34,087 nucleotides of DNA from Bacillota bacterium (GTDB lineage Bacteria; Bacillota; Clostridia; Peptostreptococcales; Anaerovoracaceae): NCBI GenBank assembly GCA_017431785.1, contig JAFRKJ010000026.1:1-34087 (forward strand), in the 5' to 3' direction. Each line of letters begins with the position of its first letter. Within the stretch, counting starts at the first letter, position 1. A model generated the notes under the pieces. The model saw nothing but the letters and a program-made list of their open reading frames with translations, did no database searches and was not told the origin of the DNA. Below, one piece after another: positions 7,052-16,725 of the stretch. Position numbers and translations under genes: made by a program.

Positions 7052-7835
7052 AATCTATCCAATCATATCGATTCTGGCCATCCTGGCCCTGTGGGAATGT
7101 CTTTCCCTTTTTGAGGTCGTGCCGAATTATATGCTGCCTTCGCCGATGGAAACAGTAGAAGCGTTCATTCACGATTTCGGACTGCTGATGTCTCACCTGA
7201 AGATTACGCTTTTGGAGACGCTGATCGGTACCATTATGGGCGTCGCCATCGGGTTCGCGTCTGCTGTCCTCATGGACCGCTGGGACCCGGCGTATAAGGC
7301 CATGTATCCGATCATCGTACTGACGCAGACTATACCTGCAGTGGCCATCGCGCCTCTGCTGGTTCTCTGGTTTGGTTACAAGATGATGCCGAAGGTGATA
7401 CTCATCATATTGATCACGTTCTTCCCGATTGTAATCGGGACTTTGGACGGGTTCCGTTCGGCAGATAAAGACGCAATTAATCTGCTGCGCTCCATGGGCG
7501 CGACAAGATGGCAGATATTCAGACATATCAAATTCCCGAATGCGCTTCCGAACTTTTTCTCAGGACTGAAGATCACGGTGGCTTACGCAGTGGTCGGAGC
7601 AGTTCTTGCAGAATGGCTCGGCGGATTTGCAGGACTGGGTGTCTACATGACCAGAGTCAAAAAATCATTCGCCTATGACAAGATGTTCGCCGTCATCTTC
7701 CTGATCTCCATCATCAGTCTGATTCTCATCGGATTGGTGAATGTGCTGCAGAAAAAATGCATGCCGTGGGAGAGGGTAGATGATTTTGAAGAACATGTAC
7801 GCAGCAAAAAAGCAAAAGAAACAATCAATTATTGA
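7020..7835 (+). CDS. thiX: Thiamine-precursor ABC transporter permease
   Basis: A BPD_transp_1 family permease (271 residues from this start) with about six membrane segments. The cytoplasmic EAA-type loop SMGATRWQIFRHIKFPNALP contacts the ATPase. It resembles ThiX/SsuC-type permeases; the TPP riboswitch and the NMT1-like binding protein next door specify thiamine-pyrimidine (HMP or formylaminopyrimidine) uptake. TTG at 7020 is chosen because GAAGGAGAGG (7001-7010) lies a suitable distance upstream and the protein then begins just before its first membrane helix. Earlier in-frame starts (6957, 6978) lack a ribosome site and overlap the previous gene further. The overlap with that gene is 32 nt. 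Confidence 0.86.
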   Translation: MKRKSASTTNKIYPIISILAILALWECLSLFEVVPNYMLPSPMETVEAFIHDFGLLMSHLKITLLETLIGTIMGVAIGFASAVLMDRWDPAYKAMYPIIVLTQTIPAVAIAPLLVLWFGYKMMPKVILIILITFFPIVIGTLDGFRSADKDAINLLRSMGATRWQIFRHIKFPNALPNFFSGLKITVAYAVVGAVLAEWLGGFAGLGVYMTRVKKSFAYDKMFAVIFLISIISLILIGLVNVLQKKCMPWERVDDFEEHVRSKKAKETINY

Positions 7836-7854
7836 ATAATCAGGAGAACAAACT

Positions 7855-8868
7855 ATGAAAAAGAAACTGACAGCACTTATGTTCGCAGCTCTGATGATGG
7901 TCTTCGGCCTGGCGGCCTGCGGAGACAGCGGCACTTCTGAAGAAGAGACAGCAGATAATACAGCCATAACGTTTGTACTGGACTGGACACCGAACACCAA
8001 CCACACTGGAGTCTATGTTGCTGAGAAACTGGGATATTTCGATGAGGCAGGCCTCGATGTGGAAATCGTGCAGCCGCCTGATGACGGTGCGGAAGCCATG
8101 GTAGCATCCGGGAAAGCGCAGTTCGGCGTATCCTTCCAGGATTATCTTGTTCCTGCGTTCGCCGGTCCGGAAAAGACGATGCCGATCACAGCAGTCGCCG
8201 CGATCCTGCAGCACAATCTGTCCGGCATCATGTCTGACAAGGAATTGGGCATCACGAGCCCGAGCAAGATGGAGGGACACTCCTACGCAACATGGGAACT
8301 GCCGATTGAACAGGCGATTCTCAAGCAGTGTGTTGAGGCAGACGGCGGAGACTTCGACAATGTGGAACTGATTCCTGAATCGATCGATGATGAAGTCGCT
8401 GCTCTGAAAGCGAAACAGGTCGATACCATCTGGGTTTACTATGGATGGGCAGGCATCAATGCGGAGATCAAGGATTTCGCAATCAACTACTTTGCATTCA
8501 AAGACATTGATCCGGCATTTGATTACTATTCACCGGTCATCATCGCAAACGATGATTTCCTGGCGGACAATCCAGATACGGCAAAAGCATTCCTGGCAGC
8601 CGTAGAACAGGGATATCAATATGCCATCGAGAATCCTGACAAGGCAGCAGACATTCTGGTGGAAGCGAATCCGGAAATCGATGCGGACCTGGTAAAGGCA
8701 AGTCAGGAGTATCTGGCGGACCAGTACCAGGCTGATGCGCCTCGGTGGGGTGTCATTGATGCAGAAAGATGGAATGCGTTCTATGAATTCATCAACAAAG
8801 AAGGACTCTCTGAGCAGGAAATTCCAATGGATGTCGGCTTTACAAACGATTATCTGACTCAGAAATAA
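7855..8868 (+). CDS. thiY: Thiamine-precursor ABC transporter substrate-binding lipoprotein
   Basis: A lipoprotein signal peptide ends in lipobox LAAC, with Cys22 the lipidated residue, followed by an acidic Ser-rich linker. The mature part is an NMT1/THI5-like periplasmic-binding fold beginning with DWTPNTNHTGVYVAEKLGYF, the pattern of ThiY and other HMP/formylaminopyrimidine-binding proteins. It would sit on the outer face of the membrane and deliver a thiamine pyrimidine precursor to the permease encoded just upstream. AGGAG precedes the ATG by ~9 nt. Length (337 residues) is normal. Ligand identity (HMP, FAMP or thiamine) is inferred from the riboswitch and family. Confidence 0.9.
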   Translation: MKKKLTALMFAALMMVFGLAACGDSGTSEEETADNTAITFVLDWTPNTNHTGVYVAEKLGYFDEAGLDVEIVQPPDDGAEAMVASGKAQFGVSFQDYLVPAFAGPEKTMPITAVAAILQHNLSGIMSDKELGITSPSKMEGHSYATWELPIEQAILKQCVEADGGDFDNVELIPESIDDEVAALKAKQVDTIWVYYGWAGINAEIKDFAINYFAFKDIDPAFDYYSPVIIANDDFLADNPDTAKAFLAAVEQGYQYAIENPDKAADILVEANPEIDADLVKASQEYLADQYQADAPRWGVIDAERWNAFYEFINKEGLSEQEIPMDVGFTNDYLTQK

Positions 8869-8888
8869 CGGGATGCGGTTAACGGAAT

Positions 8889-9632
8889 ATGCATAAACTT
8901 GAAACCAAAAATCTGACAATGCGTTTCGGATCAGAGACGATTATCCGGGACATTTCCATTGCGGTTGATCAGGGAGAACTGGTCAGCCTCCTTGGTGTGT
9001 CAGGAAGCGGTAAGACAACGCTGTTTAACTGCATATCCGGCATCTATAAACCTGTCAGCGGCAGTGTTATACTTGATGGAGAAGAAATCACAGGAACGAC
9101 AGGTCATATCAGCTACATGCTGCAGAAGGATCTGCTGCTGCCGTATAAAACGATTGAAGACAATGTAGCGCTTCCGCTGATCATAAGAGGCGTATCCAAG
9201 TCGGAAGCAAGGCAACAGGCGTCCGCGCACTTTGAGGAGTTCGGACTGGAAGGAACACAGAAGAAGTATCCGAAACAGCTTTCCGGCGGCATGCGTCAGA
9301 GAGCGGCTCTTCTGAGGACTTATCTGTTTTCGGACAATGTGGCGCTGCTGGATGAACCATTCTCCGCCCTTGACACCATTACAAAGGGCAGAATCCACCG
9401 CTGGTATCTCGATGTCATGGAGAAGATCAATCTCACAACGGTTTTTATCACCCACGACATAAACGAAGCGATACTGCTCTCGGACCGTATTTACATCATG
9501 ACAGGGAAACCAGGTGAGATTCAGTCTGAAATCAAAGTCAAAATGCCTAGGAGCCAAAGGCAGGACTATGACCTGACCGATGAGTTCATGGAGTACAAAC
9601 GGCAGATCATGGCGCTGCTTGATGAACGGTAA
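8889..9632 (+). CDS. thiZ: Thiamine-precursor ABC transporter ATPase
   Basis: An ABC ATPase of 247 residues: Walker A GVSGSGKTT (~36-44), Q-loop in YMLQKDLLLPY, signature LSGGMRQR (~131), Walker B VALLDEPFSALD and the switch His in FITHDINEA. It belongs to the SsuB/TauB/ThiZ group and energises the permease-lipoprotein pair upstream. The ribosome site before the ATG is weak (ACGGAAT). This completes a riboswitch-led transporter operon; no thi biosynthesis or TenA gene is present. The sbcD gene starts 32 bp downstream with no terminator between, so read-through is possible. Confidence 0.9.
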   Translation: MHKLETKNLTMRFGSETIIRDISIAVDQGELVSLLGVSGSGKTTLFNCISGIYKPVSGSVILDGEEITGTTGHISYMLQKDLLLPYKTIEDNVALPLIIRGVSKSEARQQASAHFEEFGLEGTQKKYPKQLSGGMRQRAALLRTYLFSDNVALLDEPFSALDTITKGRIHRWYLDVMEKINLTTVFITHDINEAILLSDRIYIMTGKPGEIQSEIKVKMPRSQRQDYDLTDEFMEYKRQIMALLDER

Positions 9633-9664
9633 AGGTGGTACTGGATGAAAGGAAGATTTAAGAG

Positions 9665-10804
9665 ATGAAGATTCTTCACACTTCTGACTGGCATTTAGGC
9701 ATGTCGGTGAACGGTGCGGATATCACAGATGACCAGCTGTACTTCATCGATCAGATCAAAGAGATCGTGAAGGAACAGCACATCGACGCAGTGATCATTG
9801 CCGGTGATGTTTTTGACCGGGCAAATGTCAGTGGGGATGTTATCCGAATATATGATGATGCAGTTACAAGTCTTTGCTCCGAGATCGGGGCAAAGACTAT
9901 TGTCATTGCGGGAAATCACGATGGTCCGGAACGGCTGTCTCAGTGCCACAGGCTTCTGGCAGGAGCAGGACTCTATGTTGCAGGGACGATGGGAAGAACC
10001 ATTGAAAAGGCAGTATTCCAGGACACGGATATTTATCTTCTGCCGTGGATCGATACGGCCAGAGTCAAGTATGAATTTCCTGAGAAAGCGGAAGAAATCA
10101 CAGACACAGAAAGTGCCTACCGCATTGTATGTGATCACATCCGCGAACAAATGAATCCGTCAAAGAGAAATATCCTCACCGCACATGCGTTTATCGTCAA
10201 TGCAGAGACATCCGTGAGCGACAGATCAGCGGAGATCGGTTTTGCATCTGCTGTGTCGGCAAGTGTTTTTGAAGGTTTCGATTATGTTGCCCTCGGGCAT
10301 ATTCACAAACCGCAGGACATCACGGACTCGATTCGTTACAGCGGTACACCGATGCCATATTCATTTGGGAAGGAAGAAGTTCAGGAAAAATCAGTCACGA
10401 TTATAGATACCTATGATATGAGCAAACAGATTTTCCCGTTGAAACTGCTCCACGAGAGGAAGACGCTTCGCGGCACTTACGAGGAATTGTTAAAGGGAGA
10501 TGTTACGGAGGAAATCAGAAACGGATATCTGCGCATCGAGCTTACAGATAGATATATGGGAGCAGAGACGATGATGGCCCTCCGGCAGGTGTATCCGAAT
10601 CTTCTCGAGGGCAAGGGGCTTTCCTATGAGGGGGATGGTGCAAAAGAAACGATCACTGCTGAGGAACTGAAACATGCATCACATGATCCTGTATCTATCT
10701 TCCGGAGCTTTTGTGCGGATGTCGCAGGAATTGAGCCTGATGAAGATCAGATCAAGCTCTTCGAAGAGGTCGTCAGGTTGGAATCAGGGGAGGAACTGCA
10801 ATGA
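9665..10804 (+). CDS. sbcD: Exonuclease SbcCD, subunit D (Mre11-type nuclease)
   Basis: A calcineurin-like metallophosphatase with the Mre11/SbcD motif series: HTSDWHLG (D8, H10), AGDVFDR (~47-53), GNHDG (~82) and GHIHKP (~211) supply the two-metal nuclease site. It partners with SbcC to cut hairpins, cruciforms and protein-blocked DNA ends. 379 residues is usual. AAGGAAG precedes the ATG. Its last codons overlap the sbcC start (ATGA, 4 nt), implying coupled translation. Confidence 0.95.
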   Translation: MKILHTSDWHLGMSVNGADITDDQLYFIDQIKEIVKEQHIDAVIIAGDVFDRANVSGDVIRIYDDAVTSLCSEIGAKTIVIAGNHDGPERLSQCHRLLAGAGLYVAGTMGRTIEKAVFQDTDIYLLPWIDTARVKYEFPEKAEEITDTESAYRIVCDHIREQMNPSKRNILTAHAFIVNAETSVSDRSAEIGFASAVSASVFEGFDYVALGHIHKPQDITDSIRYSGTPMPYSFGKEEVQEKSVTIIDTYDMSKQIFPLKLLHERKTLRGTYEELLKGDVTEEIRNGYLRIELTDRYMGAETMMALRQVYPNLLEGKGLSYEGDGAKETITAEELKHASHDPVSIFRSFCADVAGIEPDEDQIKLFEEVVRLESGEELQ

Positions 10805-13176
10805 GACCATTGTCACTTGAATTTCAGGCCTTCGGGCCTTACGCAGGAAGAGAACATATTGATTTCGCAGATCTTTCGTCTAAAGGCCTGTTGCTCATAT
10901 GCGGTGATACGGGAAGCGGCAAGACCATGATTCTCGACGCAATGACCCAGGCTCTCTACGGAAAATCCAGCGGAGGACTACGGAACGAGTTTACATCCCT
11001 AAGGTGCAACAGATGCAATCCGGATGACGATACGTTTGTGGAATTCATCTTTGAAGCAGGCGGCAAGGTATACAAGTTTGAACGCAGGCTGGAAAAGAAA
11101 CGCGTAAACCTTTCGGAGAAACTCAACATATCAGTATTGGATGATGAGGGCAGGTTCGAGCCGCTTTTGGAGAAAGTGAGAAAGAGCGATCTTCCTGCCT
11201 TTGCTGAGAAACTCATAGGGTTAGACTATGACCAGTTTACACAGGTCATCATTCTTCCGCAAGGTAAGTTCGAACGGTTCCTGGAATCGGATTCCGGACA
11301 GAAAGGTGAGATCCTGACGGAAATCTTCGGCGCTGGAAGATGGGATGAAATCGCGCGGAAGTATTACGATAAGGTGAGAGCCGAATACGATGAAGTGCAG
11401 GCAATCAAAGAACGCGTGAGCAGCCTTTTGAGCAGCGAACATTGCGAAACCATAGAAGAACTCAATCATAAGACAAAAGACGCAGAAATAGAGCTTGAAG
11501 AACTTTCACGCACTTATCTGTCTTCAGATTACGATGGAAAACGGAAGAAACTGCTGGCAGACAAGGAAACGGCAGGCAGACTGAAAGAACTGCGGGAAAT
11601 CCTGACGAGCAGAACCAATTCACTGGGCAATGCAGAGAAACAGGTGAGCGCAAGACAGTCTGCGCAGGAAGAAGCAGAAAATCATCTGGCTGAGCATAAG
11701 AAACAAGAATCTGAAAAAGAAGAATGGATCAGAGAGAAAAATGCGTTGGAGTCTAAATTCGATATTTACAAAAACATGGAGTCCGTACGTGAAGACTTCG
11801 AAGAAGCAGATGCACAGTGGAAAAAGGCATTGAAACAGGCAGAGTCTGCATCCAGGGCACAGGAACAGGCAAAAAAAGCAGAAGCCGAAGCACTTGCCGC
11901 CTATGAAGAGGCGGACAGACAGCATAAAAAAGTGCTGGAAGCCTTTGCAAGAGGCGCAGCGGGAAGACTCGCTGCAGATTTGGTGGAAGGCGAGAAATGC
12001 CCTGTTTGCGGGAGCACCCATCATCCGGAACCGGCAGAAGCGGGCGCCGATGCAGTCAGCAGTGAACAGGTGGACAGGAAGTTTGAGGCTCTGGGCGCAA
12101 GGCATGATGAGTGGGAGCAGGCACGAAAGAAAACGGAAGAAACGACGCGATCCGCTGAACAATCCCGTGAGACATGCGCAAAACTGGAAAATGTCAGGAC
12201 AGGCGCCGAAAAGGCGCTGGAAAACAGCAAAGCCGGCATGATAGACGGCATAGAAGACTATCATGCTCTTGAGAAACGCATCAGATTTCTTCAGAAGAAC
12301 GCCGATGCATTCGACAGGCAGCTTTCAGAGCTGACAAAGAAAGCAGAGGAAGCCAGAATCAGTCTGACAGAGGCGCAGACAAGGCTGCAAAATGCGCAGG
12401 AAGAAGTCGTAAAAGCAAGAACTGAGGTTGAGGCAGCACAGGCAAAAGCGTCTGCAGAAAGTGATACTTTTGATCTGAATGAGATTGAAAATACACTGAA
12501 GACGATCGATCAGGAGACGGCGTCCTATCAGAGAAAGCAGGGAAGTCTCAGCGCAGCAATCGAAAGGCTTGCGAATCTGAGCGAGAGTCTCTCAGGAGAT
12601 ATGGAACAATACACATCGCGCATCGCAAAAGCCGAGAGCGCACTTGCCTTTGGCCGGCAGCTTCGTGGTGATGCAGGCGTAGGGCTTGGAAGATACGTAC
12701 TCGGCGTTATGTTCGATCAGGTGATATATGCAGCAAATGAAATGCTCAGCAAAGTCCACGGCGGCAGGTATTCTCTGGTGCGAACCGAAGAGGGAGCATC
12801 CGGGTCCAGAAAGAAGGGACTCGATCTCGCTGTGATCGACAGTTTCAGTGAAAGCGGAGGAGCAAGACCGGCAGCATCATTATCAGGCGGGGAGAAGTTT
12901 CTTGTTTCACTGGCTTTGTCTATTGGAATGTCAACGATTGCCCGAACTGATGGAATCAATATCGACGCTATGTTCATCGATGAAGGGTTCGGGTCTCTTG
13001 ATGAGAGTTCCATAGGCGATGCTTTGGAAGTCCTTGAGAGTATTCGTTCCAGTCAGGGCACCGGTAGTTTCGTGGGAATTATATCTCATGTCCAGATTCT
13101 CAGGGACAGCATCCCATCCAAGCTGATCGTGCACAAAAGCAGAAAAACAAGTTCAATTGAATACACAGTAGGGTGA
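10801..13176 (+). CDS. sbcC: Exonuclease SbcCD, subunit C (Rad50-type SMC ATPase), compact form
   Basis: An SMC-like ATPase with Walker A GDTGSGKTM near residue 35, a long Glu/Lys/Ala-rich coiled coil, a zinc hook CPVCGSTHHP (C400, C403), a second coil, signature LSGGEKFLVS (~695) and Walker B MFIDEGFGSLDE (~723). The hook sits mid-chain as expected. At 791 residues it is clearly shorter than E. coli or B. subtilis SbcC (about 1050-1130), meaning shorter arms rather than a truncation, since both ATPase halves are complete. It works with SbcD in DNA end processing. The stop codon lies inside the following terminator stem. Confidence 0.95.
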   Translation: MRPLSLEFQAFGPYAGREHIDFADLSSKGLLLICGDTGSGKTMILDAMTQALYGKSSGGLRNEFTSLRCNRCNPDDDTFVEFIFEAGGKVYKFERRLEKKRVNLSEKLNISVLDDEGRFEPLLEKVRKSDLPAFAEKLIGLDYDQFTQVIILPQGKFERFLESDSGQKGEILTEIFGAGRWDEIARKYYDKVRAEYDEVQAIKERVSSLLSSEHCETIEELNHKTKDAEIELEELSRTYLSSDYDGKRKKLLADKETAGRLKELREILTSRTNSLGNAEKQVSARQSAQEEAENHLAEHKKQESEKEEWIREKNALESKFDIYKNMESVREDFEEADAQWKKALKQAESASRAQEQAKKAEAEALAAYEEADRQHKKVLEAFARGAAGRLAADLVEGEKCPVCGSTHHPEPAEAGADAVSSEQVDRKFEALGARHDEWEQARKKTEETTRSAEQSRETCAKLENVRTGAEKALENSKAGMIDGIEDYHALEKRIRFLQKNADAFDRQLSELTKKAEEARISLTEAQTRLQNAQEEVVKARTEVEAAQAKASAESDTFDLNEIENTLKTIDQETASYQRKQGSLSAAIERLANLSESLSGDMEQYTSRIAKAESALAFGRQLRGDAGVGLGRYVLGVMFDQVIYAANEMLSKVHGGRYSLVRTEEGASGSRKKGLDLAVIDSFSESGGARPAASLSGGEKFLVSLALSIGMSTIARTDGINIDAMFIDEGFGSLDESSIGDALEVLESIRSSQGTGSFVGIISHVQILRDSIPSKLIVHKSRKTSSIEYTVG

Positions 13177-13199
13177 CCGCGTAAGCAGGTCACCTTTTT
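13172..13199 (+). terminator. Terminator of sbcDC
   Basis: GGTGACC (13172-13178) pairs with GGTCACC (13188-13194) over a 9-nt loop, followed by TTTTT. The sbcC stop codon (TGA, 13174-13176) is within the left arm. Confidence 0.82.
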
Positions 13200-13314
13200 G
13201 CTGGATGCACAAAATCATGTAGTGCTTAATAATATTAAATACAAATTGTTGTGCTTTTGTGATATACTTTATTCTGTATAAGAATGGAATCAAGACAATC
13301 AGCAGGAGAACAAT

Positions 13315-14151
13315 ATGACATATATACAAGCAGCAATACTCGGTATCGTTCAGGGACTGGCGGAATTTCTACCGATCAGCAGCAGTGGACATCTCGCCTT
13401 ACTCCAGTACTTCTTCGGAGTGGAAGCGGACAGTGTCCTGTTGTTTACGGTAATGATGCACGTTGGTACCCTTGTTTCTGTATTCATCATATACCGCAAA
13501 GATATTGCAGCGCTGCTTGTTGAGCTCGGTCTGACCATAAAAGATTTATGCACGGGGAAGGGACTGCGCATTAATTCGAGCCCTACAAGACGTATGGGGT
13601 TCATGATCATCGTAGCGACCATTCCGACAGCTATCATCGGACTGCTCTTTGAAGATTTCTTCGAAAGCCTTTATGCATCGATCGTATCCATTGCGATAGG
13701 ACTGATATTCACGGGAATCATTCTATTTGTTGCAGAGAGAATGGGCAGAAACGATAAGGGACCAATGGAGATGAAGTGGAGACACGCCATATTCATCGGA
13801 TGCATGCAGGGTATCGCTATAGCCCCGGGTGTTTCCAGATCCGGTTCAACACTCTTTGGCGGACTGATGGCAGGATTGAAGAGAGAATTCGCAGTTGAAT
13901 TCGCCTTTCTGATTTCCATCCCGTCGATTCTCGGCTCCGTCATTCTCGAAGCACCGGATGCTTTTGCAGGAGGTGCGGATGCATCCATGATCGGTCCGAT
14001 TACAGTCGGCGTAATTCTGGCTGCTATATCCGGTATCGTCGCTATTAAGGCGATGATCAGAGTCGTTTCCAACAAGAGACTGGTCGGCTTTACCGTGTAC
14101 GTATGGCTCGTTGCCGCAGCTGTACTGGCTTATTCACTTTTGGCGGCATAA
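13315..14151 (+). CDS. uppP: Undecaprenyl-diphosphatase (BacA/UppP)
   Basis: An integral membrane phosphatase that recycles undecaprenyl pyrophosphate to the monophosphate lipid carrier for peptidoglycan and other wall polymers; its over-activity gives bacitracin resistance. The two catalytic blocks are visible: GLAEFLPISSSGHL near residues 16-29 and PGVSRSGSTL near 171-180. Eight or so hydrophobic segments and 278 residues fit the family. AGCAGGAG lies ~9 nt before the ATG. It is preceded by an AT-rich leader with an extended -10 like TGATATACT (13260-13268) but no clear -35. No terminator separates it from ftsK. Confidence 0.95.
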   Translation: MTYIQAAILGIVQGLAEFLPISSSGHLALLQYFFGVEADSVLLFTVMMHVGTLVSVFIIYRKDIAALLVELGLTIKDLCTGKGLRINSSPTRRMGFMIIVATIPTAIIGLLFEDFFESLYASIVSIAIGLIFTGIILFVAERMGRNDKGPMEMKWRHAIFIGCMQGIAIAPGVSRSGSTLFGGLMAGLKREFAVEFAFLISIPSILGSVILEAPDAFAGGADASMIGPITVGVILAAISGIVAIKAMIRVVSNKRLVGFTVYVWLVAAAVLAYSLLAA

Positions 14152-14180
14152 TAAAAGGGTAACGAAGATAAGAGGAAATA

Positions 14181-16700
14181 ATGGCAGATAAGAAGAAAAC
14201 AACACAAAAAAAGAAAGCGACTGCGAAGAAGACCGACAGCAGAAATAACAGCAGAAAGAACAGCAAAAAAACACAGTCATCTCCTGATGTAGAGAAGGCG
14301 GTTCAGAAGCTGGAGCTGAGAATGGAAGCAAAGGCACAGATCAAAGATGAGATTCTGGGCATCATTCTCGTCGCCCTTGGTGTATTCCTGATTGTAGCGC
14401 TGCAGACAAAAGCCGCAGGTGTAGCAGGAGAAGTCATCAGCAAGGGTCTGAAAGGTTTGTTCGGTTTTGTCGCGTTCTTCCTTCCGTACTATTTCATCGT
14501 GTACGGAGTACTGTTGTTCCTGAAGAAAACCATACATATCGGAATCAAATCTCTGATCTACCTCGTCATCATTTATCTGGCGATCGACCTTGTGAACGCG
14601 GCCAGATTCATGGACGATATCGCGGCAGGCGGATCCTGGGGCGGATTCTCTAAAAGCTTCCATGACGGGATTGCCCTGGATGGCGGCGGTGTCTTCGGCA
14701 TGGGTGTCGGAGGTCTGATCACCAGCTTTATGGGTGTGGCGGGATTGTATATCTTCGCTTTTGTCATCATATTCATATTCCTGCTTTTGCTGATCAACAC
14801 TCCTGTTTCCAGATTCTTTGAAGGCTTTAAGGTCCGCAGGAACAGGCGCATTCTCGAGAGGGAAGAACGGGCCAAGGAGCGCGAACGGCAGAGAGAGGAA
14901 GAGGCGAAAGCCGCTGCATTGGGTATTCATCAGCCTCAGAGTCTCAGCCTGTCAGAAGGCGCTATGACGAGCGGTCAGAGAAAAATCATGGGATATATGG
15001 CGGAGGATCCGTCCGGCAAACCGGAGGAAAAGAAACATCCGGGCAGCAGACCGAAGAGGAATTCCAGCGGAACAGGACTGCCGAATGGTCCGGAGATCAT
15101 CGGGGCAGGAACGGAACAGGCTCCTTCCGATCCGGTGTACGATCCGCAGAAGAAGCTTACGAAGACGGAGGCCGCCAACAGTATGCTGGAAAGCAGCGAT
15201 TTCCTGCCGTCGGACGATTATGCGGAGTATGAATTCCCGCCGATCGATCTGCTCAAGAAGCCGACAAAGGCCAAGTCCCTCTCCAGTGAAGGAGAACTCA
15301 GATATAAAGCGCAGCTCCTGGAAGATACCCTGGACAGCTTCGGAATCGCAACGACAGTCACAAATGTCATCCAGGGACCTACGGTCACCAGATATGAAGT
15401 TCATCCGAACAGCGGTGTCAAAGTGTCCAGAATCAAGAATCTGAATGATGATATTGCTTTGAACATGAAGGCAAGGAGCATCAGAATCGAAGCGCCGATC
15501 CCTGGCAAGGATGCTGTGGGAATCGAGATTGAAAATGAGAAGTCCAACGCAGTAACAGTGCGTGAAATCATAGAATCAAACGAATTCAAAAATGCGAAAT
15601 CCAAGGTGACCTTTGCTGTCGGAAGAGATATCGGCGGCAAGGCGATCGTAGCGGATCTGGCAGCCATGCCTCATCTGCTCATTGCAGGTGCTACCGGCTC
15701 AGGTAAATCGGTCTGCATCAACAGTATCATCGCCAGCATTCTTTACAAAGCACGTCCGGATGAAGTTAAGATGGTGCTTATCGATCCGAAGATTGTTGAG
15801 CTTTCACACTACAACGGTATTCCGCATCTGCTGATTCCTGTCGTTACAGATCCTGCCAAGGCTGCAGCAGCGCTGAACTGGGCAGTGACAGAAATGGATG
15901 AGAGATACAAGAGATTCGCAGAAAACGGCGTCAGAGACTTTAACGGATTCAACAGGCTTAAGGCAAAGAAGAAGAACAGCGTCAGAAACGGTGAGGTCGA
16001 CGGACCGATGCCGCAGGTCGTCATTATCATTGATGAGCTGGCCGATCTTATGATGGTCTCCTCCTCACAGGTAGAGGAATCGATTTGCAGAATCGCCCAG
16101 AAGGCAAGAGCTGCGGGAATGCACCTTATTGTTGCGACACAGAGACCATCTGTCAATGTCATCACAGGTCTGATCAAGGCCAACATCCCGTCGCGTATTG
16201 CTTTTGCAGTCACCTCACAGGTTGATTCGAGAACGATCCTGGACGGCGTCGGGGCAGAGAAACTGGTCGGTAAGGGCGACATGCTCTTCGCGCCGCTGGG
16301 CAGCACGAAACCGACGAGAATACAGGGCACATTCATCTCTGATGAAGAAGTGAAGGGACTGATCCAGTTTGTCCAGCAGCAGGGCGAGGTGGACGAAGCA
16401 GCGGAAGCAGATGTGCTCGATACCATAGAGAGAGCCAATAAACCGGCTGTCGAGAAAGAAAACAATGATTACGGCGATGAACTCCTGCCGGATGCGATCG
16501 AACTTGTCGTAGAGCAGGGAGCAGCTTCGGTATCGATGCTGCAGAGAAGATTCAGAATCGGTTACAACAGGGCTGCCAGAATCATCGATATGATGGAAGA
16601 CCGCCAGATCGTCGGACCGCCGGACGGCAGCAGACCGCGGCAGGTTCTTCTGTCAAAAGAAGATCTGGAGAACATGAAGAATACGACTTCGGATATGTAA
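14181..16700 (+). CDS. ftsK: DNA translocase FtsK/SpoIIIE
   Basis: A chromosome-pumping AAA+ motor (839 residues) acting at the division or sporulation septum. Order: a Lys/Asn/Ser-rich cytoplasmic tail (1-50), four membrane segments (~57-76, 91-115, 119-140, 185-206), a charged linker, then the alpha-beta motor with Walker A AGATGSGKSV (~502-511) and Walker B VIIIDELADLM (~616), and a C-terminal gamma winged helix (~768-830, QRRFRIGYNRAARIID) that reads orienting DNA sequences. AGAGGAAATA precedes the ATG. The order ftsK-rimO-pgsA-cinA-recA is conserved in many Clostridia. Whether it acts as FtsK or SpoIIIE cannot be told from sequence. Confidence 0.95.
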   Translation: MADKKKTTQKKKATAKKTDSRNNSRKNSKKTQSSPDVEKAVQKLELRMEAKAQIKDEILGIILVALGVFLIVALQTKAAGVAGEVISKGLKGLFGFVAFFLPYYFIVYGVLLFLKKTIHIGIKSLIYLVIIYLAIDLVNAARFMDDIAAGGSWGGFSKSFHDGIALDGGGVFGMGVGGLITSFMGVAGLYIFAFVIIFIFLLLLINTPVSRFFEGFKVRRNRRILEREERAKERERQREEEAKAAALGIHQPQSLSLSEGAMTSGQRKIMGYMAEDPSGKPEEKKHPGSRPKRNSSGTGLPNGPEIIGAGTEQAPSDPVYDPQKKLTKTEAANSMLESSDFLPSDDYAEYEFPPIDLLKKPTKAKSLSSEGELRYKAQLLEDTLDSFGIATTVTNVIQGPTVTRYEVHPNSGVKVSRIKNLNDDIALNMKARSIRIEAPIPGKDAVGIEIENEKSNAVTVREIIESNEFKNAKSKVTFAVGRDIGGKAIVADLAAMPHLLIAGATGSGKSVCINSIIASILYKARPDEVKMVLIDPKIVELSHYNGIPHLLIPVVTDPAKAAAALNWAVTEMDERYKRFAENGVRDFNGFNRLKAKKKNSVRNGEVDGPMPQVVIIIDELADLMMVSSSQVEESICRIAQKARAAGMHLIVATQRPSVNVITGLIKANIPSRIAFAVTSQVDSRTILDGVGAEKLVGKGDMLFAPLGSTKPTRIQGTFISDEEVKGLIQFVQQQGEVDEAAEADVLDTIERANKPAVEKENNDYGDELLPDAIELVVEQGAASVSMLQRRFRIGYNRAARIIDMMEDRQIVGPPDGSRPRQVLLSKEDLENMKNTTSDM

Positions 16701-16725
16701 GCAAGAAAAAACAGATATACAACCC

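Noticed and set aside
11620-12264. Minus-strand Phe/Leu/Cys-rich open frame opposite sbcC
   Set aside because: Composition is the complement of the Glu/Lys/Ala-rich coiled coil; no ribosome site or motif.
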